64,000 nt of DNA from Bog-473 sp963770645 (GTDB lineage: Bacteria > Actinomycetota > Acidimicrobiia > Acidimicrobiales > RAAP-2). Shown here one piece after another: positions 35,690 through 43,886 of the stretch. The position numbers were made by a program, and so were the translations under genes. Location of the stretch: assembly GCA_963770645.1 (NCBI GenBank), contig CAVYQL010000003.1, forward strand, positions 2,170,001-2,234,000, written 5' to 3'. The notes below the pieces were generated by a model. It searched no databases and was not told where the DNA came from. It saw nothing but the letters and a program-made list of their open reading frames with translations. Positions within the stretch are counted from its first letter, which is position 1. Every line of letters starts with the position of its first letter.

Positions 35690-36631
35690 ATGGTGACCAC
35701 GCTGGCGGACACGCTGGACTCGGACGACTACGACGAGTTCGGTCTGCTGCACGAGAACGCCGCCGAATGGGACATCCCCTTCGACCAGCCCCCGGTGCTG
35801 CGCCGCGACATCTTCGAACGTCCCGGCGGTCAGTCACTCTCGTACCTGCGGTGGGGCGAGGACGATCCCGAGCTCGTGTTCCTGCACGGCGGTGCCCAGA
35901 ACGCGCACACGTGGGACACCGTCATGCTCGCCCTCGGCCGCCCCGCCGTCGCCGTCGACCTCCCCGGTCACGGGCATTCCGACCGGCGCCCTGACCGTGA
36001 TTACGGGCCCTGGCAGAACGCGGATGCCGTTGCGGCCTTGATGGCGACGGTGGCGCCCGCCGCCCGGTGCGTCATCGGCATGTCTCTCGGCGGGGCCACG
36101 ACGATCCGCCTGGCCGCACAGCGACCCGATCTCTGCCGTCGCGCTGTCTTGGTCGACGTCACGCCGCAGATCAACGACCCCTCGCGCCAGCTCACCACGG
36201 CCGAGCGCGGGACGGTGTCGCTCATTGCGGGGCCACCGATCTACGACACCTTCGAGGAGATGGCCGACGCTGCCGTCGCGCTGAGCCCGAACCGCGCCGC
36301 AGCGGGCGTCCGGCGCGGCGTCCGCCACAACGCCCGGCGCCTCGAGGACGGACGCTGGACCTGGCGCTACGACCTCTTCGGGCCGTCAGACGACGGGGGC
36401 CCGAGCCGTTGGGTCGACTTCACTCCGCTCTGGGAGGACGTGAGCGCGATCACCTCGCCAACACTGCTCGTGCGCGGCCGCTTGTCCCCGTTCGTACGCG
36501 ACGAGGACATCGCGGAGATGCGCCGACGCCTGCCCTCGCTCGAGGTCGTGGACGTGGACGGGGCGGGCCACGCGGTGCAGAGTGACCAGCCGCTCGTGCT
36601 GGCCGACCTCATCCGTGGCTTCGCCTGGTGA
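35690..36631 (+). CDS. Alpha/beta hydrolase
   Basis: The 313-residue alpha/beta hydrolase has the oxyanion segment VFLHGGAQNAHTWD near residue 63, the nucleophile elbow CVIGMSLGGATT near 125, and a late GAGHAV histidine near 285. No signal peptide. It follows the thiolase by 24 bases and may hydrolyse an ester, lactone or C-C bond of an intermediate. I cannot place it in a narrower family. Confidence 0.88.
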   Translation: MVTTLADTLDSDDYDEFGLLHENAAEWDIPFDQPPVLRRDIFERPGGQSLSYLRWGEDDPELVFLHGGAQNAHTWDTVMLALGRPAVAVDLPGHGHSDRRPDRDYGPWQNADAVAALMATVAPAARCVIGMSLGGATTIRLAAQRPDLCRRAVLVDVTPQINDPSRQLTTAERGTVSLIAGPPIYDTFEEMADAAVALSPNRAAAGVRRGVRHNARRLEDGRWTWRYDLFGPSDDGGPSRWVDFTPLWEDVSAITSPTLLVRGRLSPFVRDEDIAEMRRRLPSLEVVDVDGAGHAVQSDQPLVLADLIRGFAW

Positions 36632-36706
36632 CGTCCGGCGATCCCATCGCAGCTGGACGAGCAGTCCGTAAGCGCGATCTTCGGTCACTCCTCTGACGAG
36701 TCTTCG

Positions 36707-37486
36707 TCAGCGGTACTGCGTCTCCTTCTTCTCGCGTGCCATGCGGACGTCGCCCGGCGCCGGGTTGCCGATCTGCGTGTAGGAGAGCCCGTTGTGGATC
36801 GCCGCCGCACGGGGCATCTCGAGCGACTCCCAGATAGCCCGCACCGTGCCCTGGATCGCCTTGGGGTCGCGCCGTGCGATGGACGCCGCGATCTCCTGGG
36901 CCCGGTCGCGCAACTGGTCGCGCGGCACGACCTCGCTCACCAGACCGATGCGCAGGGCGGTCTCCGCGGTGATGCGTTCCTCGTTGCCCATGAGCGCCCA
37001 CCGCAGGACTTCCCCGAGGGGGATACCGCGGTGCAGCATCCCGATGGGCTCGAGCGCGCTGACGATGCCCACGCTGGCATGGGGGTCGAAGAAGACGGCG
37101 TCCTCGGAGCAGATGATGATGTCGGACTCGTTGATGAAGTACTGCGCGCCGCCCGCAGCCATCCCGTGTACTGCGGTGACCACCGGCTTCCATACCCGGT
37201 GCTTGAACTTGGGGGCCAGGGCCATGCCGGGATCGAAGCTGTTCCAGACGTTGTCCAGGGTGAACCAGTCACCGCCGGCCTTCACGTCGATCCCCGTCGA
37301 AAAGGCGCGCTCGCCGTTGGCCTGGAGGACGACGCAGTGGATGTCGTCGGTGTCGCGCACTGTCTCCCAGGCCCATGCCATGTCGATGGCCATCGCCTCG
37401 TTGAAGGAGTTCAGGCTGTCCGGCCGGTTCAGCGTGATGGTGGCCACGTGGTCAGCCACGTCGAACAGGATGGTCTCGCGTTCCAT
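36707..37486 (-). CDS. Enoyl-CoA hydratase family protein
   Basis: The 259-residue crotonase has ATITLNRPDSLNSFNEAM, GERAFSTGIDVKAGGD near residue 60 (oxyanion loop) and HGMAAGGAQYFINESDIIICSE near 108. The loop has a Ser/Thr pair where classic hydratases have the CAG sequence, so the reaction may differ. It is divergent from the SDR at 37626 across a gap with a GAAAAGAGTGTACC site. Confidence 0.88.
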   Translation of the reverse strand: MERETILFDVADHVATITLNRPDSLNSFNEAMAIDMAWAWETVRDTDDIHCVVLQANGERAFSTGIDVKAGGDWFTLDNVWNSFDPGMALAPKFKHRVWKPVVTAVHGMAAGGAQYFINESDIIICSEDAVFFDPHASVGIVSALEPIGMLHRGIPLGEVLRWALMGNEERITAETALRIGLVSEVVPRDQLRDRAQEIAASIARRDPKAIQGTVRAIWESLEMPRAAAIHNGLSYTQIGNPAPGDVRMAREKKETQYR

Positions 37487-37524
37487 GCTTCCTCTCCCTA
37501 CGGGCCCGGCGGCTCCGCGGGGCG

Positions 37525-37542
37525 AAATGGTACACTCTTTTC
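37525..37542. promoter_or_regulatory. GAAAAGAGTGTACC operator between ECH and SDR genes
   Basis: AAATGGTACACTCTTTTC on the plus strand is GAAAAGAGTGTACCATTT on the minus strand. It matches 17 of 18 bases of the site at 8017 and lies 39 bases upstream of the ECH start and 84 bases upstream of the SDR start. Confidence 0.55.
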
Positions 37543-37625
37543 TCGGGTTGCGGCCGGGTGCCGCACGCAGCCAGCATCACACACGACCGCGTAGCGGACC
37601 GTTCGCAGACAGAGAGGGACACCGA

Positions 37626-38384
37626 GTGGAGATCCAGGGAAAGAAGGCCGTCATCGTCGGCGGCGCGTCGGGCATGGCGAAGGCATCGGCCGAGCTCCTG
37701 CGCCAAAAAGGCGCCGATATCGCCATCCTCGACCTGCCGACGTCGGCCGGCGCCGAGGTGGCCAAGGAGCTCGGTGGCACGTTCCACGAGGTCGACATCC
37801 TCGATGATGCCCAGACCGAGACGGCCATGGCGGACGCCGTCGAGGCACTCGGTGGCCTGCACATCGCGGTGAACACCGCCGGCGGCGGCACCGCCAAACG
37901 CACCCTCACCAAGGAGGGACCACACCCCCTCGAGGACTTCCGCAAGATCATCGAGCTGAACCTCATCGGGACGTTCAACCTGAACCGACTGCAGGCGTAC
38001 TACATGTCGAGCAACGAACCCGAGGACGAGGAGCGCGGCGTCATCATCGACACCGCATCAATCGCCGCCTTCGAGGGGCAGATCGGCCAGGTTTCGTACG
38101 CTGCCGCCAAGGCCGGCATCGTCGGCATGGTGTTCACCATGGCCCGCGACCTCGGCAGTCTCGGCATCCGGGCCATGGCCATCGCGCCGAGCCTCTTCAG
38201 CACCGGCCTGACCAAGGGCATCCCCGATGACTTCGCCAAGCAGCTGACCAAGGATGCGGCGTTCCCCAAGCGCCTGGGCCGGCCCGAGGAGTACGGGAAG
38301 CTGGCCGTGGCCATCGTCGAGAACCCGATGCTCAACGGCCTGTGCATCCGGCTCGACGGCGGCACGCGGTTCGCCCCCAAGTAG
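37626..38384 (+). CDS. SDR oxidoreductase (3-hydroxyacyl-CoA dehydrogenase type)
   Basis: The 252-residue SDR has the cofactor loop AVIVGGASGMAKASAELL near residue 10, NTAGGG near 88, and the catalytic YAAAKAG (YxxxK) near 160 with the Ser in DTASIAAF. The pattern resembles 17-beta-HSD10-type 3-hydroxyacyl-CoA dehydrogenases. The GTG at 37626 follows GAGAGGGA by 7 bases. An alpha/beta hydrolase begins 11 bases after its stop and a thioesterase follows, so it is the first gene of a three-gene unit. Confidence 0.9.
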   Translation: MEIQGKKAVIVGGASGMAKASAELLRQKGADIAILDLPTSAGAEVAKELGGTFHEVDILDDAQTETAMADAVEALGGLHIAVNTAGGGTAKRTLTKEGPHPLEDFRKIIELNLIGTFNLNRLQAYYMSSNEPEDEERGVIIDTASIAAFEGQIGQVSYAAAKAGIVGMVFTMARDLGSLGIRAMAIAPSLFSTGLTKGIPDDFAKQLTKDAAFPKRLGRPEEYGKLAVAIVENPMLNGLCIRLDGGTRFAPK

Positions 38385-38394
38385 GCACCGGGGC

Positions 38395-39432
38395 ATGTCG
38401 GCGGTGAGAGCGATCGACCTGCAGGTCGACGTCACCGCCGCTGCCGGTCTTGGTGAGCCCGCTCATGTGGCGCTCACCGCGACTGTGCCGGACGATCTCC
38501 CCGAGGACCCGGTCGTCTGCTTCGCCAAGCCCGGCGGGGGCTACGCCCGGGGCTACTACACCGAGGATCTGCCGGGACCGGCGTCGGGCGCGCAAGCCAG
38601 TTGGCATGCCGCACACGGTTGGATCTTCGTGTCGCTCGATCACCTCGGAGTCGGGGCCAGCTCCCAACACGACCCCGAACGGCTGTCGTACACGCCGGTG
38701 GTGGCGGCGAGCCAGGCCGCCGAGACCGAGGTGCTGCAGAAGCTGGCGGCGGGCACCCTGATTGACGGACTCGCCAAGGTCCCGGACCCGGTGACCATCG
38801 GCATCGGCCAGTCGATGGGCGGGTGCCTCACCGTCGTGCAGCAGGGCCGGTACCACTGCTACGACGGGATCGGGGTCCTCGGCTACAGCGCGCTGCACAC
38901 GCACCCGCCGACTGCTCCCGGGACGCCCCCCATCGTCAGCGCGTGGATCCCGCGCGACGCCATGCCGTCCGACGGGATCTTCACCAACGGGCCGGCACTC
39001 GAGGACGCCGCCGGGGACGGCATCGTGCGCATCGATGCGATGGCGTGGGGCTTCCACTACGACGACGTCGACCCAGCCGTCGTCGCACGGGACCTCGACG
39101 AGTTTCCCGCCCGGCGCGGCGAGCTGCCGCCGTGGGGCTCGGCCACCGTCCCCATGACCGTGGCGCTCTGGTGCCTGGCGCCGGGCGCGGTGCTGGCGGA
39201 AGCGGCGGCTCTCCGCTGCCCGGTGCTCGTCGCGTTGGGCGAACGTGACGTGCTGGTCGACCCGAGGGGCGAGCTGCGGGCCTACGAGTCGGCATCGAGC
39301 GTGGACTTCTTCGTGTGTCCACGGACGGGCCACATGCACAACTTCTCCGGGATGCGGGAGCTGTTCTGGCGGCGAATCGAGACGTGGGCGGAGTGGGTCA
39401 GAGCCGTGCGTGACGCGACGGCGCCCGGGTGA
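38395..39432 (+). CDS. Alpha/beta hydrolase family protein
   Basis: The 345-residue protein has GWIFVSLDHLGVGASS near residue 80 and the nucleophile elbow GIGQSMGGCLTVVQQ near 140. A later LVALGERDVLV and a His in TGHMHNFS complete the triad pattern. No secretion signal. The ATG at 38395 is 11 bases after the SDR stop; earlier in-frame sequence lies inside that gene. The next gene overlaps its stop. Narrow function unknown. Confidence 0.85.
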   Translation: MSAVRAIDLQVDVTAAAGLGEPAHVALTATVPDDLPEDPVVCFAKPGGGYARGYYTEDLPGPASGAQASWHAAHGWIFVSLDHLGVGASSQHDPERLSYTPVVAASQAAETEVLQKLAAGTLIDGLAKVPDPVTIGIGQSMGGCLTVVQQGRYHCYDGIGVLGYSALHTHPPTAPGTPPIVSAWIPRDAMPSDGIFTNGPALEDAAGDGIVRIDAMAWGFHYDDVDPAVVARDLDEFPARRGELPPWGSATVPMTVALWCLAPGAVLAEAAALRCPVLVALGERDVLVDPRGELRAYESASSVDFFVCPRTGHMHNFSGMRELFWRRIETWAEWVRAVRDATAPG

Positions 39433-40334
39433 TGGACCTCGAGCTCGCCGACGATCTGATCTCACTGCTCACCCTCGAGCGGGTCGACCGCGACCTCTTC
39501 CGCGGCCGCAACGCCAACTTCGGCCCGCGCCGGACCCTCTACGGCGGGCAGGTGGCGGCGCAGTGTCTCATCGCGGCGGCCGCCACGGTCGCCGACGGCC
39601 GGCTCCCCCATTCGCTGCACGGCTACTTCCTCCGGGCCGGACGCAGCGACCTCCCCGTGATCCTCGAGGTCGACCGCGACCGTGACGGCCGGTCCTTCTC
39701 GGCCCGCCACGTCGTGGCGATGCAGGAGGGAGAGGTCATCTTCTCCATGCTCACGTCGTTCCAGACCGAGGGGGACGCCGGCCTCTTCGACGCAGCACCT
39801 CGCCGCGAGGTGGCCGCGCCCGAGACATTGCGTCGGGGCGGCTGGAACCCGCTGCTCGAGGTGCGCGAAGTCACGCCAACCGACTTCTTGAAGGGCGTCT
39901 TCACCGACTGCGTCTGGGTCCGTTCGCTGACACCGTTGCCCGACGACCCGCTGCTGCACCGGGCCGCCCTCACCTACCTCTCCGACGTGGGGACGGGATT
40001 CGGCCAGCAGGACCCAGCGCTGGTGGGCCGGGGCGGGCCCTCGATCGACCATGCCGTGTGGTTCCAGGAGAACATCCGCGCCGACGACTGGGTCCTTGTC
40101 GACCTGCGGCCCGTCAAGGCGCGCTCGGCGCGGGGCTGCTACGAGGGCTCGCTGCGCGACCGTGACGGGCGGCTCGGCGCCACGCTCTACCAGGAGCACC
40201 TCCTCCTGCCCGGCTCCATGGCCGACCTGGTCGATGAAGTGCTGTTCGCCGAGGCGGAGGCCGCAGCCGTCGAGGGACGGGCGCCGCGCGACTGGGAGGA
40301 GCTGCGTCAGGCGCGAGCCGACAACTCTGCCTGA
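39432..40334 (+). CDS. Acyl-CoA thioesterase (TesB-like)
   Basis: The 300-residue protein has two hot-dog domains. The N-terminal one reads LYGGQVAAQCLIAAAATV and SLHGYFLRAG near residues 35-70; the C-terminal one has FGQQDPALVGRGGPSIDHAVWFQ near 190-215 and ends ATLYQEHLLL. This is the TesB/acyl-CoA thioesterase II layout. ATG 39432 overlaps the stop of the previous gene by one base. It would free CoA from acyl-CoAs that stall in the pathway. Confidence 0.9.
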   Translation: MDLELADDLISLLTLERVDRDLFRGRNANFGPRRTLYGGQVAAQCLIAAAATVADGRLPHSLHGYFLRAGRSDLPVILEVDRDRDGRSFSARHVVAMQEGEVIFSMLTSFQTEGDAGLFDAAPRREVAAPETLRRGGWNPLLEVREVTPTDFLKGVFTDCVWVRSLTPLPDDPLLHRAALTYLSDVGTGFGQQDPALVGRGGPSIDHAVWFQENIRADDWVLVDLRPVKARSARGCYEGSLRDRDGRLGATLYQEHLLLPGSMADLVDEVLFAEAEAAAVEGRAPRDWEELRQARADNSA

Positions 40335-40353
40335 CGCGACGATCGAATCCGGG

Positions 40354-40368
40354 GCCGGCGGCGCCGGC
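40354..40368. terminator. Possible two-way terminator hairpin
   Basis: GCCGGC-GGC-GCCGGC lies between the convergent thioesterase and LLM genes. It has no T-run. Confidence 0.35.
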
Positions 40369-40374
40369 GACGCC

Positions 40375-41403
40375 CTACAGCCAGCCGGCGACCACCTCGA
40401 CGTCCCGCAACCCGTTGGGGCCGACCGGCTGCACGTTCAAGATGGTGACTCCCGAGTCCCGGTAGGCGGCGATGCGGTCCTTGACGAAGCCGGCGTCGCC
40501 GATGAGGGACATGCCGGCGACGAGCTCGTCGGGCACGAGCGCGGCGGCCCCCTTGCGGTCGCCCCCGAGATAGAGGTCCTGGATCCGCTCGGCCTCCTGC
40601 TCGTAGCCGTAGCGCCTGAGGACGTCGTTGTAGAAGTTCTTGCCCTTGGCGCCCATGCCGCCGAAGTAGAGGGTCAGCATGGGTCGGTCCCGCTCGCGGA
40701 GGTCGTCGACGTCGTCGCCGATGGCGAGCGACCCGCCGGCGACGATCTCGAGGGGCGCCAGGTCGGCGGCCCGCTTGGCGCGGCCCGCATCGAGCGAGGG
40801 CTGCCAGAGTTCGCGGGCGCGCTCGGGCCAGTAGTGCAGCGGCAGCCATCCCTCGGCGAGCTCGGCGGTCATCTCGACGTTCTTGGGCCCGAGCGACGCA
40901 ACGTAGATGGGGATCCGCTCGCGGACGGGGTGGTCCATGATCTTGAGCGCCTTGCCGAGCCCGGTGCCGTGACCTTCGGGCAACGGCACGTGATAGCTGG
41001 CGCCGTCGTGGACGAGGCGGTCGCGCCGCCACACCATCCGGCAGACGTCGATGATCTCCCTCGTGCGTCCGAGCGGCGCGTCGTAGGGCACCCCGTGGAA
41101 GCCCTCGATGACCTGGGGTCCGGACGCACCGAGCCCCAGGATGCAGCGGCCACCCGAGAGCTTGTCGAGACCGACGGCCGTCATGGCGAGGAGGGTCGGG
41201 GTCCGCGAATAGAGCGGCAGGATGCTCGAGCCGATCTGCGCCTCCTTGGTCACGGCTGCGAGGAACCCCATCGTCGAGACAGCGTCGGCGCTGTAGGCCT
41301 CGCCCGTCCAGAGGTACTCGACGCCGGCGTCCTCGAGCCGCTTGGCCTGGACCGCGAACGCCTCTGGGTCGTCGCGCATCCCCACCATCGCGCCCAGCTT
41401 CAT
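40375..41403 (-). CDS. LLM-class F420-type oxidoreductase (third)
   Basis: The 342-residue luciferase-like TIM barrel reads KLGAMVGMRDDPEAFAVQAKRLEDAGVEYLWTGEAYSADA at the N-terminus, IGSSILPLYSRTPTLLAMTAVGLDKLSGGRCILGLGASGPQVIEGFHG near 70-115 and IPIYVASLGPKNVEMTAELAEGWLP near 170. This pattern fits the actinobacterial F420-dependent group. ATG 41403 has GAGAGGAG about 6 bases upstream; the extension to 41436 is unlikely. It is divergent from the fused acyl-CoA dehydrogenase. Confidence 0.91.
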   Translation of the reverse strand: MKLGAMVGMRDDPEAFAVQAKRLEDAGVEYLWTGEAYSADAVSTMGFLAAVTKEAQIGSSILPLYSRTPTLLAMTAVGLDKLSGGRCILGLGASGPQVIEGFHGVPYDAPLGRTREIIDVCRMVWRRDRLVHDGASYHVPLPEGHGTGLGKALKIMDHPVRERIPIYVASLGPKNVEMTAELAEGWLPLHYWPERARELWQPSLDAGRAKRAADLAPLEIVAGGSLAIGDDVDDLRERDRPMLTLYFGGMGAKGKNFYNDVLRRYGYEQEAERIQDLYLGGDRKGAAALVPDELVAGMSLIGDAGFVKDRIAAYRDSGVTILNVQPVGPNGLRDVEVVAGWL

Positions 41404-41486
41404 CGCGGCTCCTCTCGATGTGTGGACCCCGGACATCTCCCGCTACGGTGCCCGCCCGCGGGGCCGACGGGAGCTTGGTCCGTTCC

Positions 41487-41508
41487 TATAATAGAGGGTA
41501 CTATTTAG
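41487..41508 (+). promoter_or_regulatory. -10 box and overlapping operator of the fused dehydrogenase
   Basis: TATAAT (41487-41492) is an ideal -10 box, ending 18 bases before the ATG, so the transcript has a very short or no leader. AATAGAGGGTACTATTTAG overlaps it; the opposite strand gives AAATAGTACCCTCTAT, close to the site at 25808. No good -35 is seen. Confidence 0.5.
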
Positions 41509-41510
41509 GC

Positions 41511-43664
41511 ATGCCGATCGCCATCACCGAAGACCACCGCGCGCTGAGGCAGACCGCCTCGGACTTCCTGGCCAAGCACGACGCCCGCGGCGCGGCGCGC
41601 GCGATGCTCGAGGCGGAAGCCGAGACGCTGCCCGCCTTCTGGGACGAGGTCGCCGAGCTCGGGTGGCTCGGCCTGCACCTGCCCGAGGACGTGGGCGGCT
41701 CCGGCTTCGGCCTGCCCGAGCTCGTGGTGGTGGTCGAGGAGCTGGGGCGGGCCGTGACGCCCGGGCCCTTCGTGCCGACGATGATCGCCAGCGCGGTGAT
41801 CGACGCGGCCGGCTCCGACGAGTTGCGGGCTCGGGTCTTACCCGGGCTGGCGGACGGGTGGGTTCGAGCGGGCGTGGCGTTGTCGTCTGACATCGCGGTC
41901 ACGGGCGGCACGGCCGCCGGCACGGCTCCGGCGGTGGTGGGCGGTGGCCTGGCCCAGCTGCTCGTGCTGCCGGCGGGCGAAGACGTGGTCGTGGTCGACG
42001 CCACGGCGGACGGGGTGCGCGTGGAGGTGCCGGTGAACCTCGACCCGACCCGACGCTCGGCGCGGGTGACGCTCGATGGCGCGGTGGTTGACGTGCTGGT
42101 CGGCGGCGCGCGGGCGCTGACTGACCTGGCGCGCGTGCTGCTCGGCGCCGAGGCCACAGGTGTCGCCAGCGAGTGCACCGAGCAGGCGGCCGCCTACGCC
42201 AAAGTGCGGGTGCAGTTCGGCCGGCCCATCGCCACCTTCGAGGCCGTCAAGCACCACTGCGCCAACATGCTCGTGGCCACCGAGCTGGCGACCGCCGCCG
42301 TGTGGGACGCGGCGCGTGCGGCTGGCGAGGGCGGCGACCAGTTCTCGCTGGCGGCGGCCGAGGCGGTTGCGCTGGCGCTCGTGGCAGCCGACGAGTGCGC
42401 CAACTTGAACATCCAGGTGCACGGCGGGATCGGGTTCACCTGGGAACACGACGCCCACCTGTATCTCCGGCGGGCCACCGCGCTCGAGGCGATCGCCGGT
42501 GGCGAGGCGGCGGCACGTGACGTCACCGACCACGTGCGACGGGGCACGCGGCGCATCCGCACGATCGACCTGCCACCCGAGGCCGAACCCATGCGCGACG
42601 AGGTGCGGGCCTTTGCCGAGCAGGTGCACGGGCTCGACGCTGCCGCCCAGCGCGACGCGATGATCGAGACCGGGTATGTGATGCCGCACTGGCCCAGGCC
42701 TTGGGGACGCGACGCCGGCGCGGTCGAGCAGCTGGTCATCGAGCAGGAGTTCGCGGCGGCCGGTGTGGCACGGCCGCAGTACTCGATCACCGGGTGGGTG
42801 ATCCTGACGCTGATTCAGTACGCCACCGAGGACCAGGTGGCCCGCTGGGTCCTGCCGGCGTTGCGCCAGGACGTCATCTGGTGTCAGCTCTTCAGCGAGC
42901 CCGATGCCGGCAGCGACGCGGCGGGCGTCAAGACGCGCGGCACCCGGGTCGACGGTGGGTGGCTGGTGAACGGCCAGAAGGTCTGGACGAGCGGCGCGCA
43001 CTACGCCTCCTTCGGGTTGGCCACCATCCGGACCGATCCCGACGCGCCCAAGCACAAGGGCATCACCACCATGGTCATCGACATGCACGCAGACGGGGTC
43101 GAGGTGCGGCCCCTGCGCATGGTGACGGGGCACTCGGAGTTCAACGAGGTCTTCTTCAACGACGTCTTCGTCCCCGACGACGACGTGGTGGGGCCGGAGA
43201 ACGGCGGCTGGACGGTGGCCCGGGCCACCCTCGGCAACGAGAGCGTGTCCATCGGAGGCGGCGGCGGGAGCCAGATGCAAGCCGCCATGGTCGTGGCCCC
43301 CTACGACGCCCACCCCGAACGTCTGGACGGCGGCGCCAGCCGGATCGGCCGCTTCATCGCCAAGAGCGAGGCGATGGGGGCGCTCAACATGCGCAGCGCC
43401 CACCGCGCGGTGGCCGGCGGGGGCCCCGGCCCCGAGGGCAACGTCACCAAGCTCGTACTGTCCGAGATCGGCCACGAGGCGGCGGCCATCATGGCCGCGC
43501 TCAGCGGTCCCGAGACGGCCTATGCCGACGGCGCCAGCATGATCACAGCCACGATGGTGCTCATGCACCGCGGCATGTCGATCGCGGGCGGGACGTCGGA
43601 GATCAAGCGCAACCAGATCGGCGAGCGCATCCTCGGGTTGCCACGGGACCCGCTCATCAACTGA
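41511..43664 (+). CDS. Two-domain fused acyl-CoA dehydrogenase (FadE34-like layout)
   Basis: The 717-residue protein carries two acyl-CoA dehydrogenase domains in one chain. Domain 1 (about 1-350) has LGWLGLHLPEDVGGSGFG near 45 and VRVQFGRPIATFEAVKHHCANM near 230, but its FAD-loop part is reduced. Domain 2 (about 360-717) has CQLFSEPDAGSDAAG near 465, NGQKVWTSGAHYASFGL near 485, and the C-terminal AGGTSEIKRNQIGERILGLPRD. In FadE34-type enzymes one half carries catalysis and the fusion replaces a two-gene heterotetramer; these act on steroid side-chain acyl-CoAs. ATG 41511 follows a TATAAT box by 18 bases. Confidence 0.92.
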   Translation: MPIAITEDHRALRQTASDFLAKHDARGAARAMLEAEAETLPAFWDEVAELGWLGLHLPEDVGGSGFGLPELVVVVEELGRAVTPGPFVPTMIASAVIDAAGSDELRARVLPGLADGWVRAGVALSSDIAVTGGTAAGTAPAVVGGGLAQLLVLPAGEDVVVVDATADGVRVEVPVNLDPTRRSARVTLDGAVVDVLVGGARALTDLARVLLGAEATGVASECTEQAAAYAKVRVQFGRPIATFEAVKHHCANMLVATELATAAVWDAARAAGEGGDQFSLAAAEAVALALVAADECANLNIQVHGGIGFTWEHDAHLYLRRATALEAIAGGEAAARDVTDHVRRGTRRIRTIDLPPEAEPMRDEVRAFAEQVHGLDAAAQRDAMIETGYVMPHWPRPWGRDAGAVEQLVIEQEFAAAGVARPQYSITGWVILTLIQYATEDQVARWVLPALRQDVIWCQLFSEPDAGSDAAGVKTRGTRVDGGWLVNGQKVWTSGAHYASFGLATIRTDPDAPKHKGITTMVIDMHADGVEVRPLRMVTGHSEFNEVFFNDVFVPDDDVVGPENGGWTVARATLGNESVSIGGGGGSQMQAAMVVAPYDAHPERLDGGASRIGRFIAKSEAMGALNMRSAHRAVAGGGPGPEGNVTKLVLSEIGHEAAAIMAALSGPETAYADGASMITATMVLMHRGMSIAGGTSEIKRNQIGERILGLPRDPLIN

Positions 43665-43836
43665 GGCCTACGGGCCCTCGTCCGGAAATTCATCTTCGAC
43701 GACGTGGACTCGATCGTCGAACGGTCAGCCGAGGAGCGGCTGCAGGCGCTCCCTGTATGACAGTGTGATCTGCGTAGTAGTTCGAATCTGGTGAGTCCAG
43801 GCTCGTCACGAAGATCTGCGGCGTAGCGGAGCAGGA

Positions 43837-43868
43837 CCTCCCGACCGGCCTCCATGTTGGTCGGGAGG
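43837..43868. terminator. Strong hairpin between convergent genes
   Basis: CCTCCCGACC (43837-43846) and GGTCGGGAGG (43859-43868) form 10-base perfect arms with a 12-base loop. It sits between the stop of the fused dehydrogenase and the stop of the minus-strand surface protein, so it can end both transcripts. The rest of the gap 43665-43886 has no gene that I can support. Confidence 0.55.
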
Positions 43869-43886
43869 AAGCGCCTGGGCCGTGCC

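Noticed and set aside
43665..43763. In-frame read-through peptide after the stop of the fused dehydrogenase
   Set aside because: About 33 open codons follow the TGA in the same frame, but nothing suggests selenocysteine or read-through use.
43520..43855. 111-residue minus-strand reading frame at the end of the fused dehydrogenase
   Set aside because: Its second half is a shadow of the dehydrogenase C-terminus; the first 35 residues are not enough to support a gene.
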